From assembly GCA_036924085.1 (NCBI GenBank), contig JAVGWX010000004.1, forward strand, positions 41,854,793-41,918,792: a DNA stretch of 64,000 bases. Direction: 5' to 3'. The DNA comes from Ariolimax columbianus (taxonomy: Eukaryota; Mollusca; Gastropoda; Stylommatophora; Arionidae). Below the pieces are notes generated by a model. That model searched no databases. It was not told the DNA's origin and saw nothing but the letters and a program-made list of their open reading frames with translations. The translations under genes and the position numbers were made by a program. This document shows, piece after piece, positions 21,780 through 31,810 of the stretch (its first letter is position 1; every line of letters begins with the position of its first letter).

Positions 21780-23180
21780 TACTATCCTGAAGTGTACATG
21801 TCTATTCTATCATGGAGTGTACAAGTCTATTTTACAATGGAGTGTATAGGTATCTTCTATCATGGGGTATACATGAATATTCTATCATGGAGTGTACAAG
21901 TCTATTTTACAATGGAGTGTATAGGAATCTTCTATCATGGGGTGTACATGTCTATTCTATCATGGAGTGTACAAGTCTATTTTACAATGGAGTGTATAGA
22001 TATCTTCTATCATGGTGTGTACATGTCTATTCTATCATGGAGTGTACAAGTCTATTTTACAATGGAGTGTATAGATATCTTCTATCATGGAGTGTACAAG
22101 TCTATTTTACAATGGAGTGTACAAGTCTATTTTACAATGGAGTGTACAAGTCTATTTTACAATGGAGTGTATAGATATCTTCTATCATGGGGTGTACATG
22201 TTTATTCTATCATGGAGTATACAAGTCTATTTTACAATGGAGTGTATAGGAATCTTCTATTATAGGGTGTACATGTCTATTCTATCATGGAGTATACAAG
22301 TCTATTTTACAATGGAGTGTATAGATATCTTCTATCATGGAGTATACAAGTCTATTTTACAATGGAGTGTACAAGTCTATTTTACAATGGAGTGTATAGA
22401 TATCTTCTATCATGGAGTATTAAGTCTATTTTACAATAGAGTGTATAGATATCTTCTATCATGGGGTGTACATGTATACTCTATCATGGAGTGTACAAGT
22501 CTATTTTACAATGGAGTGTATAGATATCTTCTATCATGGGGTGTACATGTCTATTCTATCATGGAGTATACAAGTCTATTTTACAATGGAGTGTATAGGA
22601 ATCTTCTATTATGGGGTGTACATGTCTATTCTATCATGGAGTAAACAAGTCTATTTTACAATGGAGTGTATAGATATCTTCTATCATGGAGTATACAAGT
22701 CTATTTTACAATGGAGTGTACAAGTCTATTTTACAATGGAGTGTATAGATATCTTCTATCATGGAGTGTACAAATCTATTTTACAATGGAGTGTACAAGT
22801 CTATTTTACAATGGAGTGTACAAGTCTATTTTACAATGGAGTGTATAGATATCTTCTATCATGGGGTGTACATGTCTATTCTATCATGGAGTATACAAGT
22901 CTATTTTACAATGGAGTGTATAGGAATCTTCTATTATGGGGTTTACATGTCTATTCTATCATGGAGTATACAAGTCTATTTTACAATGGAGTGTATAGAT
23001 ATCTTCTATCATGGAGTATACAAGTCTATTTTACAATGGAGTGTACAAGTCTATTTTACAATGGAGTGTATAGATATCTTCTATCATGGAGTGTTAAGTC
23101 TATTTTACAATGGAGTGTATAGATATCTTCTATCATGGGGTGTAAATGTCTATTTTATAATGGGTGTGTACTGTCTCTTC
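21780..23180. repeat. 25-bp satellite array with higher-order structure, about 56 monomers
   Basis: Three 25-bp monomer types alternate. Type a contains CTATTCTATCATGGAGTGTA, type b CTATTTTACAATGGAGTGTA, and type c CTTCTATCATGGGGTGTACA. They form abc triplets of 75 bp that are themselves duplicated in longer blocks. Degenerate monomers extend left to about 21715. Because 75 is divisible by 3, frames of up to 218 codons stay open (SILSWSVQVYFTMECIDIFYH repeats); these are artefacts. Confidence 0.95.
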
Positions 23181-23210
23181 TATGCAGAGGTTTCTTGACT
23201 TTTTCTTCGG

Positions 23211-23480
23211 GTCTAAAGCTTCAATAGGATGGGGTGACGGTCCCCATGTCCAGCCAACCCCTGTCTGTAAACCCTCCTCTGCCATGTCGATATATAGATT
23301 TTCTCTAAATTTATGTTATGGTCTGTAGTTTCTATAAGACAGGGTAGCCAGCCCCGTGCCCAAAGCATCATTTGTCTATAGCTCCTTCTCTACCATGTGA
23401 ATGCGGTGAAACTCTTTTTATTTGTTATTTTGGCCTATAGTTGCTGCAAGATAGAGTCCCAACTATCCCCATTCGTCTTT
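23211..23480. repeat. Decayed ~110-bp tandem repeat, 2.5 copies
   Basis: Starts at 23211 (GTCTAAAGC), 23321 (GTCTGTAGT) and 23433 (GCCTATAGT) share phase, with matching CTCTGCCATGT / CTCTACCATGT downstream. It borders the 25-bp array and is possibly an older satellite edge. Confidence 0.65.
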
Positions 23481-23765
23481 TATCACTTGCCTGGCAGGTC
23501 GCAGTGTTACTATTCTGTGCACAACTCTCAGGCCCCGGTATCACACAAGCGAAGAGCGTTATATTTAAAGAACAGGATCCTGTTAGGTAATCGAAATGCT
23601 TATAAAATAAAGAAAACAAATACCTCAAACTCGGTCAACTGCGCACACCGCATTAAAAGTGATGAACGTCAAAGTGGCATTCAGCACTTTGGGTCTTCGA
23701 AACTATCATCATGGTGTTTAGGGCTTCAGACACAGTGTCTACACTTTATCGTTTTAAAAGAGTAA
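23397..23765 (+). CDS. Hypothetical 122-codon ORF with signal-peptide-like start
   Basis: I do not recognise this ORF. The first residues MNAVKLFLFVILAYSCC look like a short secretory signal: a basic residue, a hydrophobic core and then small residues. The remainder is basic and Ser-rich with several Cys and no known motif. The start lies inside the decayed 110-bp repeat, and no TATA box, splice sites or poly(A) signal were placed. It is most likely a chance frame; it is kept only because the hydrophobic start is unusual here. Confidence 0.12.
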   Translation: MNAVKLFLFVILAYSCCKIESQLSPFVFYHLPGRSQCYYSVHNSQAPVSHKRRALYLKNRILLGNRNAYKIKKTNTSNSVNCAHRIKSDERQSGIQHFGSSKLSSWCLGLQTQCLHFIVLKE

Positions 23766-23769
23766 TTCT

Positions 23770-25185
23770 TTACTATTTACAAACTGTCCTCCATACTTTA
23801 ATTCAGGGTCATTTATTGATTCTATACTATGTCAGCACTCCTTGATGTGTATGCCTGTTGATTTTTCCGAAAGCTTTTCTGTAATGTTTGAAAGCGCCAT
23901 TAAATTCTTGTTGGAAACCTCCAATATTGTTCTATTCTGAGGTGGAATATTATCATTTTTCCTCAACTCTTAAAACAGACATATACCATGGCCATGGACT
24001 AACCATGGTTAACTATAGAAGGTCATCGATTAGCTGTGGTTAGTCAACAGGTGGATCGTTTATTATTTCAATTCGATGTTCAGTAAGTCTGCAGTACGGC
24101 TAACAATGCATACAAAATCAGTTAAATCATTACAATTAGAATTGTTTAATTTGAACCAGGCGAAAACAATGATCTTTTGATTTTTTTAATTACGTCATGT
24201 TCAAGTATGTCCAGATTTATGTTTCAAAGCCAGTCTCAAATTAATTTTTGATGTTTCCAGATGCCGTATGTTTTAACGCGTGTACATTCTGTTATGAATA
24301 TTTGCTAATAAATAGTATGGCGTGAAGGTTGAGCAGCTTTCTCTTTGTTAACGCCTGTACTGGATAACATCCATGACCAGAGCATGCACTCCTCTCTCTT
24401 TATCTCCACATAACTAACTGCAAAGTAATAGGGTGCGGGAACATGGTCGTCACTCACGAAGTAGATCAAGTTTAAACAGTCATCAAAGCTTCTCCCGAGA
24501 TATGCTTGGTCGGCCTCATGTCTCATAGACAGCGTACAAAAGGTCTACATAACTCTGACAAACGTCAATTATCCCAGCTGGAAGATGCGTTTATTTATGC
24601 AGACCGGCTCAAACATCGCTGAGCGGGCAGTTACTGCAAAGAACAGACTTTCGATGTCGCACAACGACAGCAATACGGTACAGAAGAGACAAAATGCGAC
24701 CACGGGGATGACTACCAACGCGCTGGCCTGACTTATGTGCATGCCGCAACAACATTCCCGCAACAGATGGGCGACTCATTATCCACTGGTCCACCGTGGC
24801 CCAAGACAGAGCCCGTTGGACAAGAAGTTGGGACCAGCAACAGGTAATCGCTGCTGAAGAACGGGGCGTCCAATAATCCAGTAATAAATAGCACGCTAAT
24901 GTGTTCATTCGCGTCTAAAATAGTTGTGTTACCATCATTATTAACTTTTCTCAAATACAATATATAACACGATAAACTACCCCTAGAGGCAAAATGTGCC
25001 TCTATCACAAGACTGACACACATAACAAGAAATGGGAAACACACAACTTAAGACAAGGCAAAAATAAAAATACATAGATTTGTGGAATGCTTAAGTTCAG
25101 ACTGAAAACAAATTTTACAAAACGCAGCTGAAGTTGAGATCTTATAGCAAGAAAGGAAGAAAACATAAGTACACTAACATATGAC
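23770..25185. other. No recognisable feature
   Basis: No protein family, tRNA or repeat was recognised. The 24560-24890 part is less AT-rich than its surroundings and may be an unidentified transposon scrap. Confidence 0.35.
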
Positions 25186-25821
25186 TACTCAAAGACAGAC
25201 GTTAAGAAAATGAAAGAAGCAGCAAGCTGAAAAAATATTGTCGGTGAAACACTTGTTGAACGAGAGTGGGAAAATTGTTAAAGTTCTATAAAAGCTAAAA
25301 GAGAAATGTGTTCCATGTAGGGCGGTAAACCCAAAGCGTAAAAAATGGATAACTAGATATGCTGTTAATTGCAGAAGACTTAAAAAATAAAGCATGAAAA
25401 TATAAATAGAGACAGGTAAATCAAAAGAGACAAATATTTGGACAAGTAAAACATAGTTCAGAAAGTGAATAAAGCAACAAAAATAGACTTCGAAAAGAAA
25501 TGTGATCATGATATCAATGCTTAAAGCCAAATCTTCTTTTCTTATGTTAAAAATAAACAGAGAAACAGAGAGATAAACAGGCCTTCTCTTAAATAGCACA
25601 GGAAAAATATTAAGTGAGAATATGGATGCAGCTAACCTACCCAGTCAGTACTTTTGTACAGTCTACACAAAAGAAGACCGCTCCAAGATCCCAGGACCTA
25701 TATATATGTACTGAAGAGACGTGGATACAGTGGTATTAAAATCAATCTGCATTTTGAAGAAAATTGTAATTTTTTTTTAAATTAGAAAGTTTTAAAGTGG
25801 ACAAATGTCCAAATCAAGATG

Positions 25822-26030
25822 CGGGTGTTCGTTGCACTGTGGTTTTTATTTTGCGCCTGTCGGCCCAGTACATCCGACTTCAGCAAGCATTTTATGTAAG
25901 GGTCTGCTTCCTCCTGCATTTTCTAAGGGTTTGCTTCCCCGGGATAACGGCCGGTGCTGTGATGGGGATCGAACCCAGCACCTTCGGGTTGGGAGCCGTG
26001 CCACTTAACCACTAGGCCACGTCGTCCCCT
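25822..26030 (-). mobile_element. SINE-A copy, 3'-truncated, inside a LINE
   Basis: It runs from GTTCGTTGCACTGTGG to GGCCACGTCGTCCCC in reverse orientation. The usual GATTAGAGAAATAAGGCGAA 3' end is missing and no TSD was found. It separates the EN-RT linker from the RT start of the CR1/L2-like LINE. Confidence 0.9.
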
Positions 26031-27233
26031 ATGTTTGATATAAAATACCTATTAGCAAAACAATCAGCTGTATTATGTTCCCAATCACTTGCAAAAGGCA
26101 TTGTTCCATGATATTGGCAAAATGCAAGAGCGGTCCCCTTATTCAAAAAGGTCAAAAATCTGATCCAGCAAATTATAGACCTGCAAGTTTAATGAGCATA
26201 GTCTGTAAATTGTTAGAGCCAATAATCAGAGAAAACATTGTGATGTCTTTAGACAAGTTTAACCTAATCAGAAATAGTCAGCATGGGTTTACTAAAGGGA
26301 AATCGTGCTTAACAAATATATTAGAATTCATGGGGGAGGCTGCTAAAATGATAGATGGGGCGGAGCCATTGGATGTTATTTATCTAGATTTTGTAAAGGT
26401 CTAATAATTTGATAAAGTACCTCAACAAAAATTATTTAGAAAATTACAATCAGCGGGAATAGGTCGTGAAGTTGCCAAATTGATTGAACATTGCTTTACG
26501 GAAAGAAGACAGAATGTGGGCATAAATAAGGATTATACTGAGTGGTGTGAGATAAAATAGTGGGGTGCTACAGGGCTATACTTTTTAGACCAATTGTATT
26601 CTTGAGACTTATATACAAGGTATACATACATATATATATAACGATTTGGACAATGATATCGGATCCGTGTTGGCAAAATTTGCGGATGACACAGAACTAT
26701 GTAGAAGTCTCATCAAATGCAGAAGTGGATTTATTGAGGTCCGATTTAAATTTTTTAAACGGTCTATGAGCTGACAACTGGAAATTAATGTAGATAAATG
26801 TACAGATCCACGTGGGTAGATGCAATATGGAACATATTTACAGAATGGGTGAGAATAATATTAGAATGATATAAAAGGAAAGGGACCTAAAGGTTATAAT
26901 AGATCATACAGGTAAGGTAAGGGCTTATTTCCAGGTAGCAGTGAAAAGGGCAAATGCAATGTTAGGTACGATAAAAATAAATATTGAACATGGGAGCAGC
27001 GAAGTGAAAGTCACTGTATAAAGCATTAGTTAGACCCAGATTAAAGTACGGTGTACAGGTGTGGAGTCCTTGTCGTAGAGGGGATATAAACATGCTGGAA
27101 AGGATACAAATAAGAGCGACAAAACTGATAGTGGTATTCCACAATTACAGTAATGAGGAAAGAACTAGAAAAACCGGCCTAAAGTGTCTATAAAAAAAGA
27201 CAAATTCGAGATGACTTACTACCGATTTTTAAT

Positions 27234-27365
27234 TGATTTTTTTGATTTTTTTTTCTAAGGGTTTGCTTCCCCGGGGTAACGGCCGGTGCTGTGATGATGG
27301 GGATCGAACCCAGCACCTTCTAGTTATGAGCCGTGTCACTTAACCACTAGGCCACGCCGTCACCT
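27234..27365 (-). mobile_element. Head-only SINE-A with 11-bp TSD
   Basis: Only the tRNA-like head and about 30 bp of body are present. In sense it runs from GGTGACGGCGTGGCCTAGTG to AAACCCTTAGAAAAAAAAA, so it stops at the internal TTAGAAAA of the full element, which has become the poly-A tail. The TSD CGATTTTTAAT is at 27223-27233 and 27366-27376, so this is a genuine insertion of a short form and not a later deletion. Confidence 0.93.
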
Positions 27366-27730
27366 CGATTTTTAATATAATCAATGAGAATGATAAATTC
27401 AATTATTACAAGTTTTTATCAAAATAGAACAGCCTACAAGAGCAGAGGGCACAGTTACAAATTAATTAATGAAAGGTCCAGATTAGATATTAGGAATTAT
27501 TTTTTTAGTCAGGGAATGGTGAATGTTTGAAATGATGCATTATCACAGGAAATAGTGGTGGCATGGTAGATTAATACATTCAAGAATAGATTGATGCGCA
27601 TAGTTTTTAGACCCAAAAATTGCAAAAATAAAAGACTGAGTGTAAACAGATTGCAGAGTCTTCTTGACTAGTATAAAGACGTTAAGTCTCAGACAAAGGA
27701 AAATTATATTACTTATCAATTAGCAACACG

Positions 27731-29379
27731 AAACACCACACGAATAAACAAAATTGCGAAAGAAGAATCATGGAAGAAATATGGAGAATAACTAACATCC
27801 ATATTCAGCAATAGCACAACATATTTCTACAACAATATCTGATCAATGAGGTGAAGAGATGATAGTTTATATCCTACTTCGATCATTAATGACAAAACGA
27901 GATCCGCAATATGTATCTACCACGTGAAACAACAACACTGTAAAGTCTACTTCCAAGAGCATTTCATCACAATAGGGATTCAGGGAAAACCATTGTTTAT
28001 CACAAGACAAGAGGTTCATCTTGAACATGATTAAAGAAATCTAAGAGCTATGAAGAACAGCCCTGAAACAAGCCATTATGTATGAATGACATAACAATTG
28101 AATCAATTCTAGTTTTTGAGAAGACTGAGATGATGTGGCTTGAGAGAATATTTGTTTCGAGAGAATACAAAGATAGAAGATCGTCATCACGCTACAACAA
28201 TACCATTCTGGTACGAAACAGAAAATAGTAACTGTGATTCATACTATCGCTATTAAGACATTCAGGAAAATTGAAAGCGAAAATTCTTGAACAAAAGAGA
28301 AAAAAATAAACTGTTGGACCTCAGCTGAGTAAAGGTCATTTTGGATTCTGTAAGGAGTGGGATTGTAACAGTTCCCGCCGGAGCAAGAGAGTTTAGGGCA
28401 GGGGTGATGTGGTTGACGACTCAGAACAAAGGTATCTGAATGCGTGCCTAGGTCACTCACCGTCTCAACAAAGGAAAACAGAGTTGGGGCAAAGAATGTG
28501 GACAGGTAGGAGCTGACCACTGGCGTTCCGATTTGGGTAGGGGGGGGTGGGGGAATGAGTGACAAACGGGATGGTAGCAGAGCTTGATGCTATAGATGAG
28601 TGACAGGTGTGCAAAGTATTTCTTTCCAATAACGACTGAATAGAGCCATCCCCCTGAGATCCATTGGTCGGCTTTGATACTGCTTGAGTGTGTATAAGAC
28701 TAGTCAAGAGGCTGGATGAGAGAGGCTGGATGGAGAGGAGAGCGAATGAGAGACTGTAGATAAGAGTCTGGTTTAGCTCACCGACTTAGATAGAGGAGCG
28801 ATTGATAGACTGTTGTACGGATGTTAGTGATAGAACATGATCGCTCAAATAGGCGTGTGAGTTTCGTATTAATAGATAATATGAACGTGTGTTGTAAGCA
28901 GGACACATTGTGAACGAGGTGTGTCCAGATAGCCCGCCTGAGGGGATTTGAGTGAGGAGTAGTTTTTGATAAGGTGTGTTGAGGATGCAGTTAAAGACAA
29001 GTGTGTGTGATGTGTGTAGGCAATAGAACTGGGCTTTTGGTAGTTGGGAATTCCATCAATAGCTAATGCTTAAAATTTCCGTTTTAGTTTAATATGTATA
29101 TCAACATATATATACTATAGGAATATTTAGTTAAGATCATATGTATTGTATTGTGTTTGTAATTTCACTACTCATTTTTCTGGTATGAGTATTATATAAT
29201 AAAAATGCCATCTGCTGTGTGCTATATTATTTGCAGTATGTGGTCAGGAATGATGTGGATGATTGTGATAATGTTCTAAGTAAGAATAGCCCCAGTGCAT
29301 AAAGTGGGATCTGCTACAGGATGTTCTGATGACCTTATTGAACTTGAAGGAATTAAGTGAAATAATAATAGAATAATGA
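27731..29379. other. No recognisable feature
   Basis: AT-rich then GT/AG-rich DNA without recognised homology. A minus-strand frame at 28239-28565 is proline-rich at its start but matches nothing known to me. Confidence 0.35.
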
Positions 29380-29510
29380 CACGCGTTTAAATATAACATT
29401 TGTAGATCAGGAGAAAGCTTTTAATAGAGTTGATAGCAATGAACTCTGGACAATACTGGAAGACGACGGAATACAACGACAGATAGTAGATAACGTATGA
29501 GCATTGTGCC
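29380..29510 (+). mobile_element. LINE RT fragment (RTE-like)
   Basis: The translation TFVDQEKAFNRVDSNELWTI contains the RT motif around the first catalytic Asp (FVDxEKAFDRV in the family). It continues LEDDGIQRQIVDNV and is lost where the 66-bp array begins. Confidence 0.7.
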
Positions 29511-29559
29511 ATGTGAATAAAGGAAGGTGGTTCATAGAACCAACATCACAGCATCAGAA

Positions 29560-29805
29560 CGCTCACTTATGTGCTCAGTCCCTTTCATTGCACCTGAGCG
29601 CCCCCATATGTGTTCAGTCCCTTTCATTGCATCAGGGTGCTCAGTTCCTCTCACCGCACCAGGGCGCTCACATATGTGCTCAGTCCCTTTCATTGCATCA
29701 GGGTGCTCAGTCCCTCTCACCGCACCAGGGCGCTCACATAGGTGCTCAGTCCCTCTCACCGCAACCAGAGCGCCCCCATATGTGCTCAGTTACTTTCATT
29801 GCTGA
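29560..29805. repeat. 66-bp (2 x 33) tandem array, about 4 copies
   Basis: Subunits GCGCTCACATATGTGCTCAG and GGTGCTCAGTCCCTCTCACC alternate with TCATTGCATCAG / ACCGCACCAG. 66 is divisible by 3, so both strands are open (GAQSLSPHQGAHICAQSLSL-type repeats). Confidence 0.9.
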
Positions 29806-29914
29806 AAGTTCCGAAGACAGAGCACGAACTTCGTAGTTTCCATGTCGACTCCGAAATTGTTCCCTGGTTTCGCCAAGTACCTGTTTACAACTGTGTTCTA
29901 TAGGAGAAGCGACT

Positions 29915-30790
29915 ATCAATCAATCAATCAAAGTCCGTCGTTCGTGCATAGGCCATCCACAACATCCCGCCAGCGTACAAGGTCCTGGGCTGCTCTTTCT
30001 GATTCTCTCCTGGTGAAATTATTTACTTTTAGTTCGTTCTCACATTCTGTTCTTTGCGTATTTTTGGGTCTACATCTTTCTCTCTTTCCGTGATAATTCC
30101 ATGTAAGAGCATTTCTGGCTATGTTAGACTGTGTTTTCCGCAGCGTATGCCCTATTTTCTTCGCTGAATTTGTTGTTCTAGTTGCTGTTGTTGGCTCCTT
30201 TCCCACAAGTCTTCATTCCTCACCATGTCCTGCCATTTGATGTCCATTATCCTTTGTAGGCATCTGTTAAGGAAAGACTGGAGTCTTTGTTGTATGACCT
30301 TGGTCGTTCGCCATGTCTCCGCTCCATACAGCAACACCGACTTGACACTGGCGTTTAATATTATAATTTTGGTGTGAATATTGTCTCTGGATCTCCAGAT
30401 ATTGTTTAGTGTCAGGAATTCCCATCCTGTCTTTCCGATTCTGATCCTTACATCTGCATCTATACCTCCTGATGTGTCTATTGTGCTGCCCAAATAGGTC
30501 AAGGTATCCACTTCTTCCAACTGCTCTCCCTCCAGCTAGATTAGTTCTTTGCTGATAGTGTTGAGTTTAAGAAGCTTGGTTTTCTTTATGTTGATATTGT
30601 CTCCATTTGGTCGATTGTTCTTTCGTCCTATGAAGTTTATTTTGCTATAACTGTGTGACAAAAGTACCAGATTATCTTCGTGGTCCGAGTCTTCAAATTG
30701 TGACAATAATCTTAACCGAATACCATTTTTGTTCTGAGAAGCGGCCATACCAAGAGAAAAAAGCACTGGCAGACCCAGTCTTTCAAACTG
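29915..30790 (-). mobile_element. RTE-like LINE, 3' part
   Basis: Minus-strand frames give LLSHSYSKI near the RT active site, TLTYLGSTIDTSGGIDADVR, VLLYGAETWRTTKVIQQRLQ, IGHTLRKTQSNIARNAL and RWRDVVDGLCTNDGL. This is the standard order of an RTE C-terminus. The 3' end carries a short (TTGA)n run (29918-29934), typical of RTE tails. Frameshifts occur near 30530 and 30170. Confidence 0.85.
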
Positions 30791-31439
30791 AGCACGATGT
30801 ATTGTGCTGAATACATTTCAAAACAAAAAACATAAATACAGCATGATCAGCTACCACTGCACACTTACAACACAAGAATATCTAATACAAGGCACTAGAA
30901 GACTGCATGAAAGATGGATAGATAACATAAGAAAAATGCCATGGCAACACTGGCTGACAACAACCAATGCATTTGGCCCAAGAAATGTAATGTAACCTAC
31001 CCCTCGCCGCTTAACGACACGAGTGCATGGGAAAGTAATAAAAGCTCAGAAGTGAAATCTTCTTTCACCGCTATTTTTAATCCGAGACACGGAAGTGTTT
31101 TATCAACGGCGTCAATATATGTTTTTCTTTGCTATCTCTTGTTCTGTTGCACTGGTGTCTTCAGTTGATTTTACGTGAAATATCACTAAGCAAGTAAATT
31201 GTGTTTATCAAAAATGTAACTTGATTTTTTGCCCGGATGGTGGGCAACCCTGGACTACTAGTTGTTCAGAAGCTTGAATTTTACTGTAACAAACTACTCT
31301 TTCCTCTTAGTCGGACTATATTGGTTATATCTATCACATATGAGGATAATTCGCCTTCTTTTTCCTATAGGATGACATAGAGTTCGATCTACTGCTTTAA
31401 TTAATATTTACTTGCACAGATTAATGTCCAATCCATAAT
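30791..31439. other. Possible LINE scrap, otherwise nothing
   Basis: The + translation near 30885-30960 (TRRLHERWIDNIRKM) resembles the RRxxRWxDNIR region of LINE C-termini. The rest is unrecognised. Confidence 0.35.
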
Positions 31440-31810
31440 TCCTGACATTGGTTTGGACTTCAATCAGCCAATGTCTGGTTGATGAAGTTGCTCCGCCCTT
31501 CATGCAAACAATCTGTTCATCAGTGATCTTATTATTCAACATGCTCTGGAAGCTTCTATGAATAATCTCAAGTATACTGATGACACAGTTCTGTTTGATG
31601 AAAGAGAGGAAGAACTACAGACATTGGTGATTCAAGTAAAAAACAAAAGTCAGGTATATGGATTGGACATTAATACTGTGCAAACGTAAAATATTAAAAT
31701 TAACAAAGTAGACTTGAAATCTAGTCATCATATAGGAATAGACGGTCAAAGACTGGAAAATAAAAGAGCTTCTTCTATCTAGGAAATTAAAAAGGGAATA
31801 CTAGATACGA
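31440..31810 (+). mobile_element. LINE RT active-site fragment
   Basis: The translation LKYTDDTVLFDEREEELQTL contains the YxDD box, followed by VIQVKNKSQVYGLDIN. It could be the continuation of the RT piece at 29380-29510, separated by later insertions, but this is unproven. Confidence 0.65.

Larger units (their letters stand above)
25190..27730 (+). mobile_element. CR1/L2-like LINE with two SINE-A insertions inside
   Basis: Pieces of one pol ORF lie in order on +. The EN-RT linker reads FEKKCDHDINA, then SYVKNKQRNREINRP and YFCTVYTKEDRSKIPGP (25480-25710). The RT start is AVPLFKKGQKSDPANYRPAS near 26130-26190, then HGFTKGKSCLTNILEF and DVIYLDFVKV. The active-site box LAKFADDTELC is near 26672-26702. 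The thumb is YKALVRPRLKYGVQVWSPC near 27019-27075, with the CR1-type C-terminus to about 27700. Numerous stops show it is dead. SINEs sit at 25822-26030 and 27234-27365. Confidence 0.82.

Noticed and set aside
21708..23198. Overlapping ORFs of 120-218 codons encoding periodic peptides
   Set aside because: All are translations of the 25-bp satellite in different frames; open frames follow from the stop-free monomer and the 75-bp triplet.
25189..25599. 136-codon hydrophobic minus-strand ORF, membrane-protein-like
   Set aside because: The opposite strand encodes a recognisable CR1/L2-type EN-RT linker, so this is its AT-rich antisense shadow.
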